From Calcarisporiella thermophila CBS 279.70 (taxonomy: Eukaryota > Calcarisporiellomycota), in NCBI RefSeq assembly GCF_041956535.1, contig NW_027192218.1, positions 139,728-203,727 of the forward strand: a stretch of 64,000 bases of DNA, written 5' to 3'. The translations under genes and the position numbers were made by a program. Positions 21,729 to 34,798 of the stretch are shown piece after piece. The notes beneath the pieces are model-generated. The model saw nothing but the letters and a program-made list of their open reading frames with translations. It did not search any database and was not told where the DNA came from. Each line of letters starts with the position of its first letter. The stretch's first letter is position 1.

Positions 21729-24700
21729 CTACTTGGAAGTTAATTGTGCTATCAACCCATCCACTTCATGGGCGATGATATGATTCATACACTTGGAGCG
21801 TACCTCCCTATGAACATGTGGGTATGTGGCGTAGTTAATATCCAAACAACTATGTTTAACGAGCCATATATATGCATTTACCGCAAGGCAGTCAAATCCT
21901 TGTTCGCAAATGCCTGCTCGGCTGCCTCCTTCATCATCCCCAGCCTCATGAATAAACCTGGTCTCGCTTTGGCCTCACACCGCATTACGTACTTTGCTGC
22001 CTCGGCCGGCTGTCCGGCTCGCTTACACTCTTCCACAAAGGGCTCGTATCCAATCGGGCTCTTCTTTGCCTTGGCTAGCTTATCGACCTCTTCCCAGTCC
22101 CGGATCTCGACTAGCGCTTTAAGCTTGATCCAGTAGAAGCGCTTCTCCGGCACTTTAAAATCCGAGCGAAGCTTAGCGGCCCGATCGGATTGATTCGAAA
22201 CCACCAACTTGTGCATCGTTTCGGAAACTGAAAGTCCGATGAAGGGAAGTCGCAGGTCCTTTTCGAGAGCGGTTTGTATTTGTAGAAGTCGGATGCTCTC
22301 CTCCACCTCCTATGAAAAGAAAAAAAATGAAGAATGTCGGGATTGTTTGATTAGTTAGTAATGAGGTTTACAGATGAGAACAACATGAGGCTCACCTTTG
22401 CATCCGAGGCGTGCTCTTTGTCCTCGTGGAGCATTTTCTGTGCGAGCTTTAACTTTTTAATGCGCTCCGTGATATCCTGCCGAGGACAAGAATGGGTCAA
22501 TAATTGAGAGTCGAAATTGCCTACTAATAGATCGCCTCACCATTTGTTCATATCCCTCTGCCAATACCATGTATGCGCTGTCTAGCCGCCTATCGTCTTG
22601 GTAGTAGAAGTCACGTAGCAATTCCCTGTCTTGTTGGCGACAATACACCTCCAACAAGTTGCAGGCAAGCGGTTTGTTGTTGATGATTCTAAAGAACTCC
22701 CCGAGAGGGAGTTTGCGTTTTAAATGCAACAGAACCAGGTAGACTAGGTCAGTATCTCCACTCTCAATAGCCTTGATCAGTGCAAGCTCGTCCTCTTGCA
22801 TTGAGACCAGAAGAGGAACCTGGTCGGCAGCGCGCGGCTCGTAATCAAGCAAGCGGGTAGCAAGTTTAGGCTGGCCCACTTTGTAAGCAACCTTGGCAAT
22901 TTCAGCATAGGAGAGACCGGGCTTGTGCGCGAGTTTATCAACAATCATTCGACATATGGTTTCCTCGTCATCAGTGGACTTTTTTATCTGCAAAAATCAT
23001 AGCAAAATGGCGACATATGGTTAGAAGACAAAGAAAAAGATACCCTACGCAAATACTTGTCACCTTTGTGCAAGCCCAGTGAATTAGAACTCGATCGGTT
23101 TTCATTTTAAGGTATTCACAAATTCGTACAGCAAGTAAGTGGTGGTGTCGATTTACCAGTCGATCAATGAGAACCTCGGGTGTTAGTCGTGTATACCTTG
23201 ATTGAAATGAATTGATCGAATTAGTATTAATTCATATGGGGGAGTAAGGGTGATATATTACTGGGCATAGGTTAATGGAATGCCAACTTCATAATATCGT
23301 ACAGCGTTAAGAACACGTAATGTTTGACACATATTCACAAATCTATCCGCATTATAAAACTCCAGAAATGACTTCCCAAAAGATGCAGCCTGGTTTCATA
23401 ATTTAAATAAACTCAATGTAAGTGCTTCTTCGATATCCACAGAGATTTAAATATAAATCCATACTTTAAGTAGCGCTTTTTGGTAGTGATGGGAAAATTC
23501 GTGACCAGCGGCCTCAATGCAGGCATCTACCGCCTCCGAGAGCTCGGTACGAATTATACGGATGTTCTCATCCGCTTTTGGGCTTCGTTTCTAGGAAATT
23601 TAATGTTGTCATTATTGGATCGATCCTCCAATAAGCGCAAAACAAAACTCACCTCAAAATGATCTAACGCATCAAAAAGCATTGCCGCTGGGAATGTCGA
23701 GCCTATTTTGAAAATATCTTCCGTAACGCCTAGGAATAAAATATGAAAAATAAGATATACGTTTATATAATTTGACTCGGGGGAAAAACCACATATACTC
23801 ACTTGGTACTTTTTGGAGAAACTCGCATTTTTCACCTGTGATGATCCGCACGCCATCAATCTCTGGAAATAAAAAGGCAGGATCTTCGCACGAGAATCTA
23901 GAGATGAGTGAAAACTAAATAAATAAATTGATAGACCATAGTATTGTTGGTATTCTGCTACTTGATCCAATCCCCAAGCGGTCCAACCATTAGCATTATT
24001 TTATCCCAGTAAAGGACTACCGAATCTGTTCCACACCTATAATTAGTGACAGTTTGTAATTAAATTTGAGGGAGAAACTCCAGAGTTGGGAGTTATAATG
24101 TCTCATTACCAAACAAGCTGCTGAGGAGGGAGCTTTGATTTGGTAGAAAACTCAGATAAATTTTCTTGAAAGTCTGTAGAGACCACCCATAATTTTCCAT
24201 CAGCAGTAAATAAAGCAAGGAATTTGCCGTTTGGCGATACCGACATTTTTGTGAAAGGGCCTTGGGAGAGTAGCTATTGAATATTCAATAAATAAACTAT
24301 TAGAAAAGAAATGGGGATTGTAGCTCAAATAAAATACCTGATCCTGGCTCTCCTTCGCATCTACTACTAGAATGGTTGAACCTGTAGCGACTAGCACCTC
24401 CACATGGCGACTTAGAGTATATTGCGGAGGAATAACTGCCCAGCTATGGGGCGGCTCGTTTAAGCCCGGGTCTGCAAGCAAGCGGGGTCTAGGTTCATCA
24501 ATGTTAGTGACCGCAATGAGTTGGAAGTTGCCCGTTAATGCCACAAGCCCGGAGGGCCAAAACTGACACTCAATAACAGAATGCTCTTTTGCCTCCTAGT
24601 GAAAACACCCATATAAAGATATTGAAGCTACATTTTGAGAACATAATATAAACTAACTATTACCTTGCCAAGTGAAAACTGAACGTATTCGCCGTGGACA

Positions 24701-25234
24701 TTGTAGATACGAATATTTCCATCTTCCAAGACACAAATTAAGCGTTCAGACTCCGTCCATCCCATTCCTACAATTCGTCCTTGATCCCACTAATAATAGT
24801 TAAGTATTGGTAAGAATTATAATTAACAAACTCAAAGTAAGCCATACCTGAAGCTGTTCTAAGAGTAGGCCTGATGAGGTATATAGGTAAATAGATGGTT
24901 TGACCGGCTGCTGTTTTTGTAATAGAAGAACTTTTTTATCATCGCGTATCATCGCTATAGAAAAAAATAGGAGAGAAATAAGAATTTATACGGAACTTCC
25001 AGCGAGATAGTCTTCTGACCTATTGGCCCTCCAAAGGGAGCGCCGGCGAGAAGAAATTTTGACAAGTCTATTTGCTTCCATAGCATTGAATACACCTCCT
25101 GCTTTCTATAATTGTGGAGAAAATTCAATTATGTGATGTTACAATGGAGAGGATTTTTAAGGATACCGATAAAAACGATCCTGCAGCTGGATCCATTCCG
25201 CTGTCGGATTCAAGACGGAATAACTTGTACTCAT
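21729..25234 (-). CDS. VPS16: Vacuolar protein sorting protein Vps16 (HOPS/CORVET core subunit)
   Basis: Core subunit of the HOPS and CORVET tethering complexes that drive fusion of endosomes and vacuoles; it pairs with the SM protein Vps33. Many exons. The N-terminal part matches the Vps16 start: [16 protein letters not shown], then [12 protein letters not shown] (first intron near 25175-25105). A beta-propeller half follows ([28 protein letters not shown]), and the C-terminal alpha-solenoid is clear: [55 protein letters not shown]. An in-frame stop at 21878 would end the protein early; a GT donor just before it joined to an acceptor near 21800 gives a better end ([20 protein letters not shown], stop at 21729), which I prefer. 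Divergent from the GBBH gene with only 177 bp between starts. Confidence 0.93.
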
Positions 25235-25411
25235 TTGTCTTGAATCGCCAAGGGAGATGTTAATGGGCTTCGAACCTATACTTGCGCGTTACGCGAATAA
25301 AAATGTGACTTCTGTGGCACAGCAGCATATATTTCCACATGCTTTTAATCATGCTTTCTCCAATTTTTTTTGTCAGTAGAGAATTCGGTATTGAAGCGTT
25401 TCTTTTATTCA
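25235..25411. promoter_or_regulatory. Compact divergent promoter region, VPS16 / gamma-butyrobetaine hydroxylase
   Basis: 177 bp between start codons of two divergent genes, so both promoters must overlap or be shared. No TATA element recognised. Confidence 0.45.
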
Positions 25412-26882
25412 ATGATACGGAGCATTTTAAGGCACAGACCCTACCAGAATCTTCACTGGTTTATCAAACGATCAGTTCCAGTGAATAGCTTTCTTCTGGT
25501 TAAAGTACCTATCTTTAGGAAATTTTTTTTTCGCTGAATTCAACTCTCTTACCTTGGCTCTAGAGCGTGAACAGCACATTTGTAGCACAGATAAATACTT
25601 CGGCCAGAGTAAACCAAAATGAAGCTTCCCCCGTCCTACGAAATTCAGTATCTGCTGAAAACACATTACCTAGCCTCAATTCTGACAGTAGCTCGCTTTC
25701 GATAACCTGGCCAGATTCTAATCCCAAGACATCCGAATACACTTATCTGTGGTTACGAGACAATTGCCAATGCCCCTATTGTGTGCATCCTGAAAATCAT
25801 CAAAAACTTCATTCTTCTTCTGATATCCCCCTCGATATCCGTCCAAAATCCATGCGATTAGTAAACGATTCTGAGGTAGAAATTGAATGGTCTCTGCCTC
25901 TCAGAGGGCAGAACCTGTCTCAACCACACATAAGCACATATCCACTGCAATTCCTTAAAAGATACGCTTCTCTCTCTAATCACCTATCTTTTCGCTCAAA
26001 CGATGTGAAATCTGTCCTCTGGGATGGTGATATGATGGAAAACAAAGTGCTCTGGGTTCCGTATGAAGAATTTGCTAGCAAGGACGATGCGTTACATCGT
26101 ACTCTCAAACATCTAGTTGAGTATGGCCTGGTGTTTCTAAAGGATGTGCCCACGGAAAATGAGAAGGTGGGAGAGGTTGCCGAGCGAATTGGCGAAATAC
26201 GACATACCTTTTACGGTAGACTTTGGGATGTGAAGAGCGTTCCTGGCGCAAAGAACATCGCATACACGAGTTTGAATTTGGGGTTGCATATGGATCTTAT
26301 GTAATTTGTTCTCCCAAGTGCCATTTCAGACTAATGGATTTGGACTTAACAATTTAAAATATCTATAGGTATTTCGCTGAACCTCCTGGCCTCCAAATGC
26401 TACATTGTCTTAAGAACAACACGAGTGGAGGTGCAAATTTCTTTGTGGACAGCTTCAAAGCTGCACAAATTCTTCGCAAGGAACATCCTGAGGACTATCG
26501 TCGTCTGACCGATATTCCTGTAACCTTTCATTACCTCCATGAAGACCACCACATGCATTACGAACGTCCCACTATTGTCGAACGAAGCGGTAACATCGAT
26601 CATGTGAATTACTCTCCTCCCTTCCAAGGCCCAATGTCCGATCCCAGTGTGGGCAAAGAATTTTATGCCGCCTTTCAAAGATATTCGGATATCATTTCGC
26701 GCCCTGAGCTGCAATATGAATTAACCTTGCAGCCTGGAGAATGCGTTCTGTTTGCCAACAGAAGAGTATTGCATGCTAGGAGAGCATTCGACGCTCAGGC
26801 TGGAGAAAGACATCTAAAAGGGGTATATGTCGACTGGTGTGCAGTTTTGGACCGATTCAGGGTATTGCGTGGAAAACAATAA
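25412..26882 (+). CDS. Gamma-butyrobetaine dioxygenase-like 2-oxoglutarate/Fe(II) oxygenase
   Basis: Last step of carnitine synthesis in the family: hydroxylates gamma-butyrobetaine using 2-oxoglutarate, O2 and Fe(II). Three exons (25412-25480, 25564-26300, 26369-26882) give 439 residues. The N-terminal zinc-binding domain shows LWLRDNCQCPYC. In the TauD-like catalytic domain the iron facial triad is visible as GLHMDLM (His-x-Asp) and RVLHARRAF (distal His), with MLHCLKN between. The C-terminus (LKGVYVDWCAVLDRFRVL) is closer to butyrobetaine than to trimethyllysine dioxygenases. Exon 1 is inferred: it encodes MIRSILRHRPYQNLHWF, Arg-rich without acids, which resembles a mitochondrial presequence. 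Without it there is no ATG before the conserved domain. Confidence 0.9.
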
Positions 26883-27136
26883 TATAAGCTATATATATTT
26901 GCTATAATAGATTTTTTTTCTTACTTGGGTGTTCCCGGCCTTGTACTTCGAGTTTATTTATGAAGTTCTTATGTACTAGACAAAATTCATATATTTATAT
27001 TTTTTTTTATTAACTAATTCACAAATCCCCCGATTTAGCCAGTCAAAAACATTCAATATTGGAGATACCAAACACAGTTTTCAATATATTTGTAATGATA
27101 CACTTCAACTAATTCGCGTTGAATCCTAAGACAAGA

Positions 27137-28746
27137 ATGCTAAGGACTCCTGCTTTCACTTTCCACCGTCGCCACCTGCCGTCCCATGTAATTTCGAAGC
27201 ACAGACTTCTTTGGTCAGTCACCGTTGGGAGAGGCTCTTCTCTCGATGATACCCTTGCTTCCACTTTAAAACACCAACCACCTCACATTGTATCCAGTCC
27301 AACCCTATGTCTTGCCTTTATTTCTTCTCGTTTCTCCCCCTCAGAACTTCAGGATCTTCCTGCTTCGTTTTCAAGGCATCTCCCTCCCGCTAAACTAACA
27401 TTAGGATGTATAGTTGATGGAATAAGAGGCGGCGATGTGGCCATTGTTCTTGGAAAATTGAAGAACCACGACGTGACAGGATTTCAGATCTCGGGCGAAG
27501 ATAGGGCCATGCGAGAGGTTAGTGTAGGACGATGGTTTAGTAAAGGAGACGAACTAAGCTTGAGGCGGAACGAATTGGATTCTGTTGGCTGGGAGGGATT
27601 TAAAAGTGCATCAAGAAGAGCAAACGAATATATTCTTCCGCCAGGGTTGGAGGCATTAAAAAAATCAGGTGCGAAACTGATCACTATTGTATTGACCATT
27701 AATCATTTAGCCCAATATACTGAACCAATTCTTATTAGGGCGAGAACCTTCACACATATTCATGCTCTCGGCCGCTGAGCCATATCATTTCCTTGATACA
27801 TTAGACCACCGATTTTCCCAGTCGATCAAGGTAAATATACAACCACGTACACAGCAATCTGGTCGAGATTTTATTTAAGTTTTGTCTCTTAACAGTTTGG
27901 CGTTATATCCGCTCGAACACCCTTTCTTACCGGCCTTCCTCATACTCTTATATACAACTCCTCGCTTCACTCCACCGGAACTATTGGCTTCGCCCTCACT
28001 CCTACATCCTCTTCTCCTTCTCAGTCTCCGACAGTAATTCAAGTTCAACATCCCTGTCTTGTTTCAATGGGTGATCCAATGCAAATAACCCATTGTCGAG
28101 GTAATATTGTTTTGGAAGTTGATCATGGCCGAATGCCCTCGCGCCTTCTACTAGACTTACTCAGGAGCTTCGATAAACCAATCGATAAGAACGAGAATTA
28201 TTATTTGGGCATTGTCTCCCACAATGGTCAATGCAGAGAAGTGTATAAGGTGACAAGTGGAGATCCAGCAAAAGGCAATTTAGCGGTGGATGCAGTGAGG
28301 GATTTAAAGGAGGGGGAATATGTTCAGGTTAGCATCTACGCTGCTATTCATACGTTTATTTCCCACGCAAAGCAATTATTTAATGATATTTTCTTATTAG
28401 TTTTTCCGTTTCGATTGTAGCAACACAGAGCAAGATGTCACGTCCTTTGGTAAAAATAAGATTTTATTAATTCCTTCTGCATTTTCTTCATTCTCTCCAT
28501 TTTGTCCCATCAGCTGAGAATGTGAACGATAGTATGAATACACTCTCCATCACAATTCATAACCAATGCGAAGAAGAGACTGTTAATATGGAAAAAAGTA
28601 ATGTGGAACTTAATCCAGGCACTCGTACAGCAATGAGTATCGAGAGTGCGCAAGGATTTATTCTTGGCCAGCAACTTGGGAAATTGGAGGAATCATGGGT
28701 GTGCAAAGTACCGGAGAGCGCTGGAACAGTACACATATCAGATTAA
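27137..28746 (+). CDS. FIST-domain protein
   Basis: Five exons (27137-27668, 27739-27830, 27896-28327, 28401-28449, 28514-28746) keep phase and give 445 residues. The N-terminal FIST half shows LTLGCIVDGIRGGDVAIVLG; the middle FDTLDHRFP-type segment reads HFLDTLDHRFPQSIKFGV, and the FIST C part includes GTIGFALTP. FIST domains are thought to sense small ligands and occur in bacterial signalling proteins and in eukaryotic F-box protein FBXO22. No F-box is seen here. The first 25 residues are rich in Arg and His and lack acids, compatible with mitochondrial import. The ATG at 27137 is the first in frame; a promoter element is not obvious in the 254 bp before it. Confidence 0.82.
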
Positions 28747-29087
28747 ATTAACTTATTATTTTTCTGAGACCATCAACTAACTCCTTATTGGTGACTCTTC
28801 TGAGCTATTCTAAAGCGAACTATAAACTTTCTATTGATGTAAAAGCTCTCCCATGAGCTCATGGGCCTATTACTCATTTTAGCCGGAAATAACAGGGAAT
28901 CATCGACACGGTAAAATTAATCTCCTTCATTCCAAATCTATTTTAACCGTTCCATCTGCAACTTGTCTGCAACTCTCGGACTCTTATTATCCACTGATTT
29001 TTGATCGGACTGTGTGACTTTATATAAACGCGAGGTTATCCTCCACATTCATAAAGCGCTTACAACATAAGAAATAACCTCAATCAA
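28747..29087. promoter_or_regulatory. Intergenic region with TATA box before the FAD monooxygenase gene
   Basis: 341 bp. TATATAAA at 29021-29028 lies 60 bp upstream of the ATG at 29088, suggesting a regulated promoter. A short inverted repeat GAGCTCATGGGC-like sequence occurs near 28856. Nothing else seen. Confidence 0.45.
29021..29028 (+). promoter_or_regulatory. Putative TATA box of FAD monooxygenase paralog A
   Basis: TATATAAA, 60 bp upstream of the ATG at 29088. Confidence 0.5.
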
Positions 29088-31322
29088 ATGACTACACAGG
29101 TCCTTATTATTGGCAGTGGTACGTATCCTCCCCCTCTTCCTCCCTCTCTCCCTCCCTCTCTCCCTTTTCGTCGATTAGCTTGAGCACTCACTGTGGATGA
29201 CCCTTCTCATTAGGTCCAGTTGGACTCTATCTTGCCTACGAACTTGCACGATACAATGTGTCCTTCAGGATCATCGAAAAACTTGAAACACGCTCGCCTT
29301 TGTCCAGAGCGTTTGGCATTGTACCACGTACTTTGGAAGCCTTTGACCACAGGTAACGCGTTATTCTAGACACTCACATGTGTTTGCTTGTGAAAATGAA
29401 TTCAAAATTTTTTTAAAGTGGTATCGTCGAGCCTATTATTAAGCAAGGCACCTATCTCAAAGCCTTCACATTCAATGCTGGTACAAAAACGCTATTCAGA
29501 TTCGATACATTTGGCGGACTTCCGCACTCTACATTTCCGGCAGCCCTCACCTTGAGTCAAGCCCGAACTGAAGCTATCATAGCTGATGAACTGAAGAAAA
29601 ACTTTGGAAAGGATATCGAATACGGAAAGGAGCTGATAGGATACGAGTCGTTGGAGGACAAGATAGTTGCCACTGTAAGAGTAAAACGTGGAGAAGAGGT
29701 AGTGGAAGAAGTGATAGAGGCAGAGTACATGGTGGGGTGCGACGGGGCGCATTCGACCGTTCGTAAACTAGACAAGGATTGGAAGTTCTCAGGTATCTAC
29801 TCCATCACTTATTAATCATATATAAATACAAAATAACCTAACCATTGAATTACGGTATCAGGTGTTTCGATTGAGGGCATTTTTCTCCTTGCGGATTTGG
29901 TATTTGAGGAGTCCTGTCCATTCCCCGACAACGAGGTCACCGTATTCACCACAATTCAAGGTGAAAATTCTCGTCATGCTCTTGCACAGTAGAATTAGTA
30001 TATTAACTTTCGATTATATTATTTACAGACGGTGTACGGGCCTTCTTTCCACTTTTGGATAGGCCGCGTCATTTCCGACTTGTATCCACTATGAGCCAGT
30101 CTGTATCCTTTACCAAAAGCGATGTCGTGACACATGGCCTAAATGAGGATAACCGTCGCAATAATAAGCAGCCACTACCCACCTTCACGGTCGAAAATAT
30201 ACAAGCTGATCTTGACAAATATCTCCCGGACCTCAAATTGAGAATTGCAGAGGCAACCTGGAATACAACGTTTAAAGTGAATGAGCGGAAAGTAGACAAA
30301 TATAAGCGAGGGCGTGTGTTCCTTTGTGGAGGTACTATATAATGATATTCATATGGGTGATGAGAGTCTAATCAAAATATGAATCATGCGTAATTATAGA
30401 TGCCGCACACTGTCATTCGCCTGCGGTAAATGAATACGTGGTTTAGCTTTGCCGTCCGATGCTTTAACTAATATCCAATGTATAGGGCGGTCAAGGACTC
30501 AACATGGGTGTTCAGGATGCACACAATCTTGCATTTAAACTTTCACTTGTTCTGAACGGCCAGGCGTCCTCGCCAAGCCGCGTCCTTGATAGCTACGAGG
30601 TGGAACGTAGCCCAGTTGCTGAGAAAACAATCCGCATAACGGGAGCAATGACTCGTTTCGTGATTGGCGTTGGAAACTCGCCCATTGCCACAGCATTTAG
30701 ATTACTTATGCCCTTATTGCCGGTCTCATATATGCGCGACACGATGCGAAATACAATCTTTCAACTTACAGCTAGATATGCTGAGTCACCGCTACTACAA
30801 AAGCGCGCTCTCTCCTCCACTCTCTCGTGGATCTTTGGTCGAAACGGAGATGCAAATCTCATTACTCCTGGTACGCATTTGCCAGATGCATTCCTGAAAC
30901 TTCCTGTACCTGCTGTGGGCAAAGACACTTGCACACTTTATGATGCGCTACGCGGCTCAACCCAGCACACTGCCATTCTCTTTGTCTCCAATAATGGTAT
31001 CACACCCCAGCATAATCCAAAGGGGATCAGTTCCCTTCGCCTGATCACGTCCAGATTCAATTCTTCCATTCAACCTCTGATCATCGCGTTTGGAAACTCT
31101 TTCCATTGTTCCCATGTCGAGAACCCGGCTTTGGAAGGCATCCCGGTGCTAGCAGAAACCCGACGAGAACTACATGAGAAAATAGGAGTGTCCTCTGGCC
31201 AACAGGCGATTGTCGTTGTGCGACCCGATCTGTATATTGCCGCAGTAGGGTATGTACCGTTCGGAGTAGACGAGGTGATTGCACACATGGGCATGTATTT
31301 GAAGGTTGAAGAGAGTCAGTAG
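29088..31322 (+). CDS. FAD-dependent aromatic-type monooxygenase (paralog A)
   Basis: Class A flavoprotein hydroxylase of the phenol 2-monooxygenase/PheA-TfdB type, expected to use NAD(P)H and O2 on an aromatic or polyketide-like substrate. The N-terminal dinucleotide fold is split by intron 1 (VLIIGSG|PVGLYLAYELA), followed by the Arg of SRAFGIVPRTLEAF, the DG motif (VGCDGAHSTVRK), and the GD motif built across two introns (FLCGDAAHCHSP then AGGQGLNMGVQDAHNLA). A thioredoxin-like C-terminal domain ends in VVRPDLYIAAVGYV. Roughly 590 residues, at least nine exons. Adjacent paralog B (31500-33698) is convergent with 177 bp between stops. A TATA box lies 60 bp upstream. Substrate unknown. Confidence 0.92.
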
Positions 31323-31499
31323 GAATAGTCGTGGGAAGCAATTCAGGCTTCCACTTTCGATACCAATTTCAAACCATATTATATTACTCAATTGTATAAA
31401 ACTTATTTGAATATTTGAATACAACTAAATACTTCATAAAATAATATAATATATATAAGATATTTTGTAATATATATACAACTATGAAAATATAAGCTC

Positions 31500-33698
31500 T
31501 CAATTTGACTTTAAATAAGTTCCCATATGCGCAATCACATCGTCGACCTCCATCGGAACATAGCCGGCACTAGCGACATATAAGTCTGGGCGCACAACAA
31601 CTAGCGCCTGCTGCCCATCGGCTACTCCAAAATCTTTGTGAAGTTGTTCAGAGATCTCCATCAGAACACGTACATTTTTAAGGGATGGATTTTCCAAGCG
31701 CGTATAATGCACAAAACTGGAAAACGCTACAATCATAGGCTGCACGACATCCAATCCAAATATCTCCGTGATGGCACGTAAAGCTTGAACTCCCTTGGGA
31801 TTCTTTGCCGGAGTGATCCCGCATGACGACGAAAACAATATGACCGTGTGGCGAGTGCTTCCACGAAGAACATCATAGAGTGTGCATGTATCTTGGCCGG
31901 GGCTGGGTATGGGTTCCTTTAAAAAGCCGTCGGGAATGTGCTTTCCTGGTGCAATCAATCCTGTTAACCCTGAAAGCCAGCTCACCCATCCCGCCTTACG
32001 TTTTTGCACCAAGAACGAGTCGCAATAGTGGTGGTTTAATTGTAGAATGGTTCGTCTCCAGAGGGGACGTGCGACCCTCATCGCTCTCGGAAATACAAAG
32101 CTCATCAGAAATGGAATATTGAAGGCAGCTCCAAGCAAAAGGCGAGTCGCAAATCCTGTAAAGGCGATAATGTTATCTGCAATTGGACCCCGTTCTGCCT
32201 GGTAGCTATTTAGAACTCGATCTGTATCGCTTGTCTGGTTACTCAATACGAGAAAGAGTTTAAGTGCAAGGTTTTGGGCATCTTGGATTCCTATATTTAG
32301 GCCTTGACCACCCTGAGTGAGAAGAACTCTGTGAGATAATGATATACACCAATATCTAATTACAGCATCTTACCACTGGGGAATGGCAGTGAGCAGCATC
32401 TGCAAAAAAAAATAAAATTTATTTAGTTATATTGACTCAACTTCTATTGGTGAGAACGTTCTTGCCTCCACACAAAAACACACGCCCACGCCTATATTCC
32501 TCTGCCTTGCGCTCGTTTACGCGGAAGGTAGAAACCCATGTAGCATCTTCGATTTTGAGCTTTAGATCCGGCAAGGACTTATCCAGATACTCTTGTGCGT
32601 CCTGCACCGTATATACAGTGGATTTTTTCCCTCTATCTTCCTGTAATCCATGGGTGATCTAGGACAAATTGTATTGGTATGAATTGGTTATGCTAGTCGA
32701 GAGTATATTAAAAGTGGTAAATACCTCATTAGAATTATAAGCCTCGGCTCTTTGACCCATCGTAGAGATTATTCGGAACCTCCGAGGACCATCCCTCAGG
32801 GGAAAGAAGCCAGTGACCCCTTTAAATGCACAATTGAGTTTATCATACCTCTACTTTGCTATTAAAAAAGGGGATAGGATACCTCTTTTGCCCAAAAATG
32901 CAGCCACCTCATCCTCGTCGATATGACGATTCTCCCCAAGTGTGATATCGGCTAAAAAAAATTCACCACTGAGTGCGACACCTATCTCATAAGCGGTCAG
33001 AGTTTTCTTCAGAGCCACATGAGAAATAATAGAAACATACCAGGATACTTCCAATCTTTTCCTAGTTTTCTCACAGCAGAATGGGCCCCATCACACCCCA
33101 CTAGATATCGAGCATTCACAACCTCCTCGCCCTGTTTTCCTTTAAACGTCGCGGTAACCGTGCCCTCATTTTGCTCGTATCCCACCAGCTCCATACCTCT
33201 TTCCACTTCTTTGCCGAGCTTCTTCAGCTCTTCATTTAAAATTTTTTCAGTAATTGTTTGATTGAGAATCAACATAGAGGAGAAGGTTGAGCGCGGTTCT
33301 CCGCCGAAAATATTGAGATTTAGTACCACCCGATTATTAGAACGAAACCTAAGATGCTCAAGGAAATGTCCATGCTTAAGAAATGGCTCCACTATATCGC
33401 TAATAATTTGGAAATTGTTAAATCTGAGTATACATTTTAGAAAGAAAGCATATACCTATGATCGAATGCTTCCAAGCAGCGGGGTAAAATTCCAAAAGCT
33501 CTTGAATGTTCAGCAGGCGCCTCCAGCTTATCGAATATTCGAAAAGGAATCCCGTAACGAGTGAGCTCAATGGCCATAAACAGACCCACAGGCCCTATAA
33601 TAATTGTACATTTTAGAGGAGCTGTCTCATTAGATGGAGAAGTATTACATACCACTGCCTACAACAATGACATCAAGCAGTTCGCTAGTGTTGGCCAT
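31500..33698 (-). CDS. FAD-dependent aromatic-type monooxygenase (paralog B)
   Basis: Same architecture as paralog A. The start MANTSELLDVIVVGSG is interrupted by an intron at exactly the same codon and phase as in paralog A, then PVGLFMAIELTRYG. The DG motif reads VGCDGAHSAVRK, the GD motif FLCGG|DAAHCHSP followed by VGGQGLNIGIQDAQNLA, and the C-terminus QALVVVRPDLYVASAGYV. Roughly 590 residues, at least eight exons (start ATG at 33698). The two copies differ throughout, so the duplication is not recent. The tail-to-tail order implies an inverted duplication. Probably an oxidoreductase of aromatic or secondary metabolism; substrate unknown. Confidence 0.92.
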
Positions 33699-34798
33699 TC
33701 TCAATTAATGTGTTAATGGCGATTTTAGTAACAGTTATCAGATAATTCAAGAGGTGAATTCGCACAGCCCTAGTTTTATTTAATATTCAAACAGAAACTC
33801 TCGTTCGGTAACCAGGCTATGTAATTTTTCCGGTGAGCTACAATGAGTATATTAATCGGCTGCCATTTAAGTGAGACCCAAATAAAAAGGCATATTAAAA
33901 ATCACGGAGAAAATTGGAGGCCGAAATCCGCACAGCCGAGTCTTAAATGCTAAGGGAGCCTCGTTACCACATCATGGGATCAAGAGGTATTTGGTTTGAA
34001 AATAACGCCAAATCTTCGAATTTTACAAGTCATCACATCCACTTTTTACTTTCAAACAAACCGCTTGCCTTCCAAGCCCCATTGAGTCATGGCCTTCCGA
34101 ACATAGGAGAGTAATGTTTAACTATTTATGACTCTTGAGCAGAATCCATTCCAACTACAACCCTCAACATAGAGATGCAATCAAAGCTTTCCTGTGCTTT
34201 CCTATCGGTTAATTTGAATTTATCCGTTACTCACGACTGCATGAACCTTTTGTACCCAATCCATTTGATATGCATCTGAAATCAGAATCAAGGTATTCCC
34301 CGCACGAATGACTGCTCCATGTAATTAGGGAAACTGCTATAGCTTGGATAAATTTTGAAAGCGCAATTACATGTGTATAAGCGAAACGCTTGGAATTGAT
34401 AAAGGAGATTAGTGAAGGCTTGTATTAGAACAAATACACCAGAGGTTAATAATAGCGTACTATCAAAAGGTGTGTAGAAAACAGGTTTTGAATACAACCT
34501 AATTACAAAATTGTCTTCCATAGCAGTAGCAGTATAAAGTTTTTGTGTAAAGCAATCAGACAATCATGTCAATACGAATGTCATTTATATGCTATTGTCG
34601 TGCCCCTATAGAAGTGCCACAATCTCATCCTACCGATACCTTAGGTCAACCTTGTTGCTTTGAAATATTTGATATATATTTCTTAAAATCATCAACTACC
34701 TAAAAGGTAGAGTGCTGTACAGCATTAGGAAAATTTGGAGAAAAAAATTACAAGCGGAAATAATGAAGGGTTGGTATTATAAATAAATGTGCTTGGCT
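33699..34798. other. AT-rich intergenic region, no gene seen
   Basis: About 1.1 kb between paralog B's start and the Sed5 stop. An open frame of 91 codons on the minus strand (34288-34563) has no recognisable features. Contains the promoter of paralog B and the 3' flank of Sed5. Confidence 0.55.

Noticed and set aside
21878-21900. Stop codon at 21878 as the end of VPS16
   Set aside because: A donor overlaps it (CG|GTAAAT) and a downstream exon in phase ends in a plausible Vps16-like C-terminus with a stop at 21729, so the earlier end is probably intronic.
29000-33700. A secondary-metabolite gene cluster around the two FAD monooxygenases
   Set aside because: No backbone synthase, transporter or regulator nearby; neighbours are FIST, GBBH, Sed5 and SNX3.
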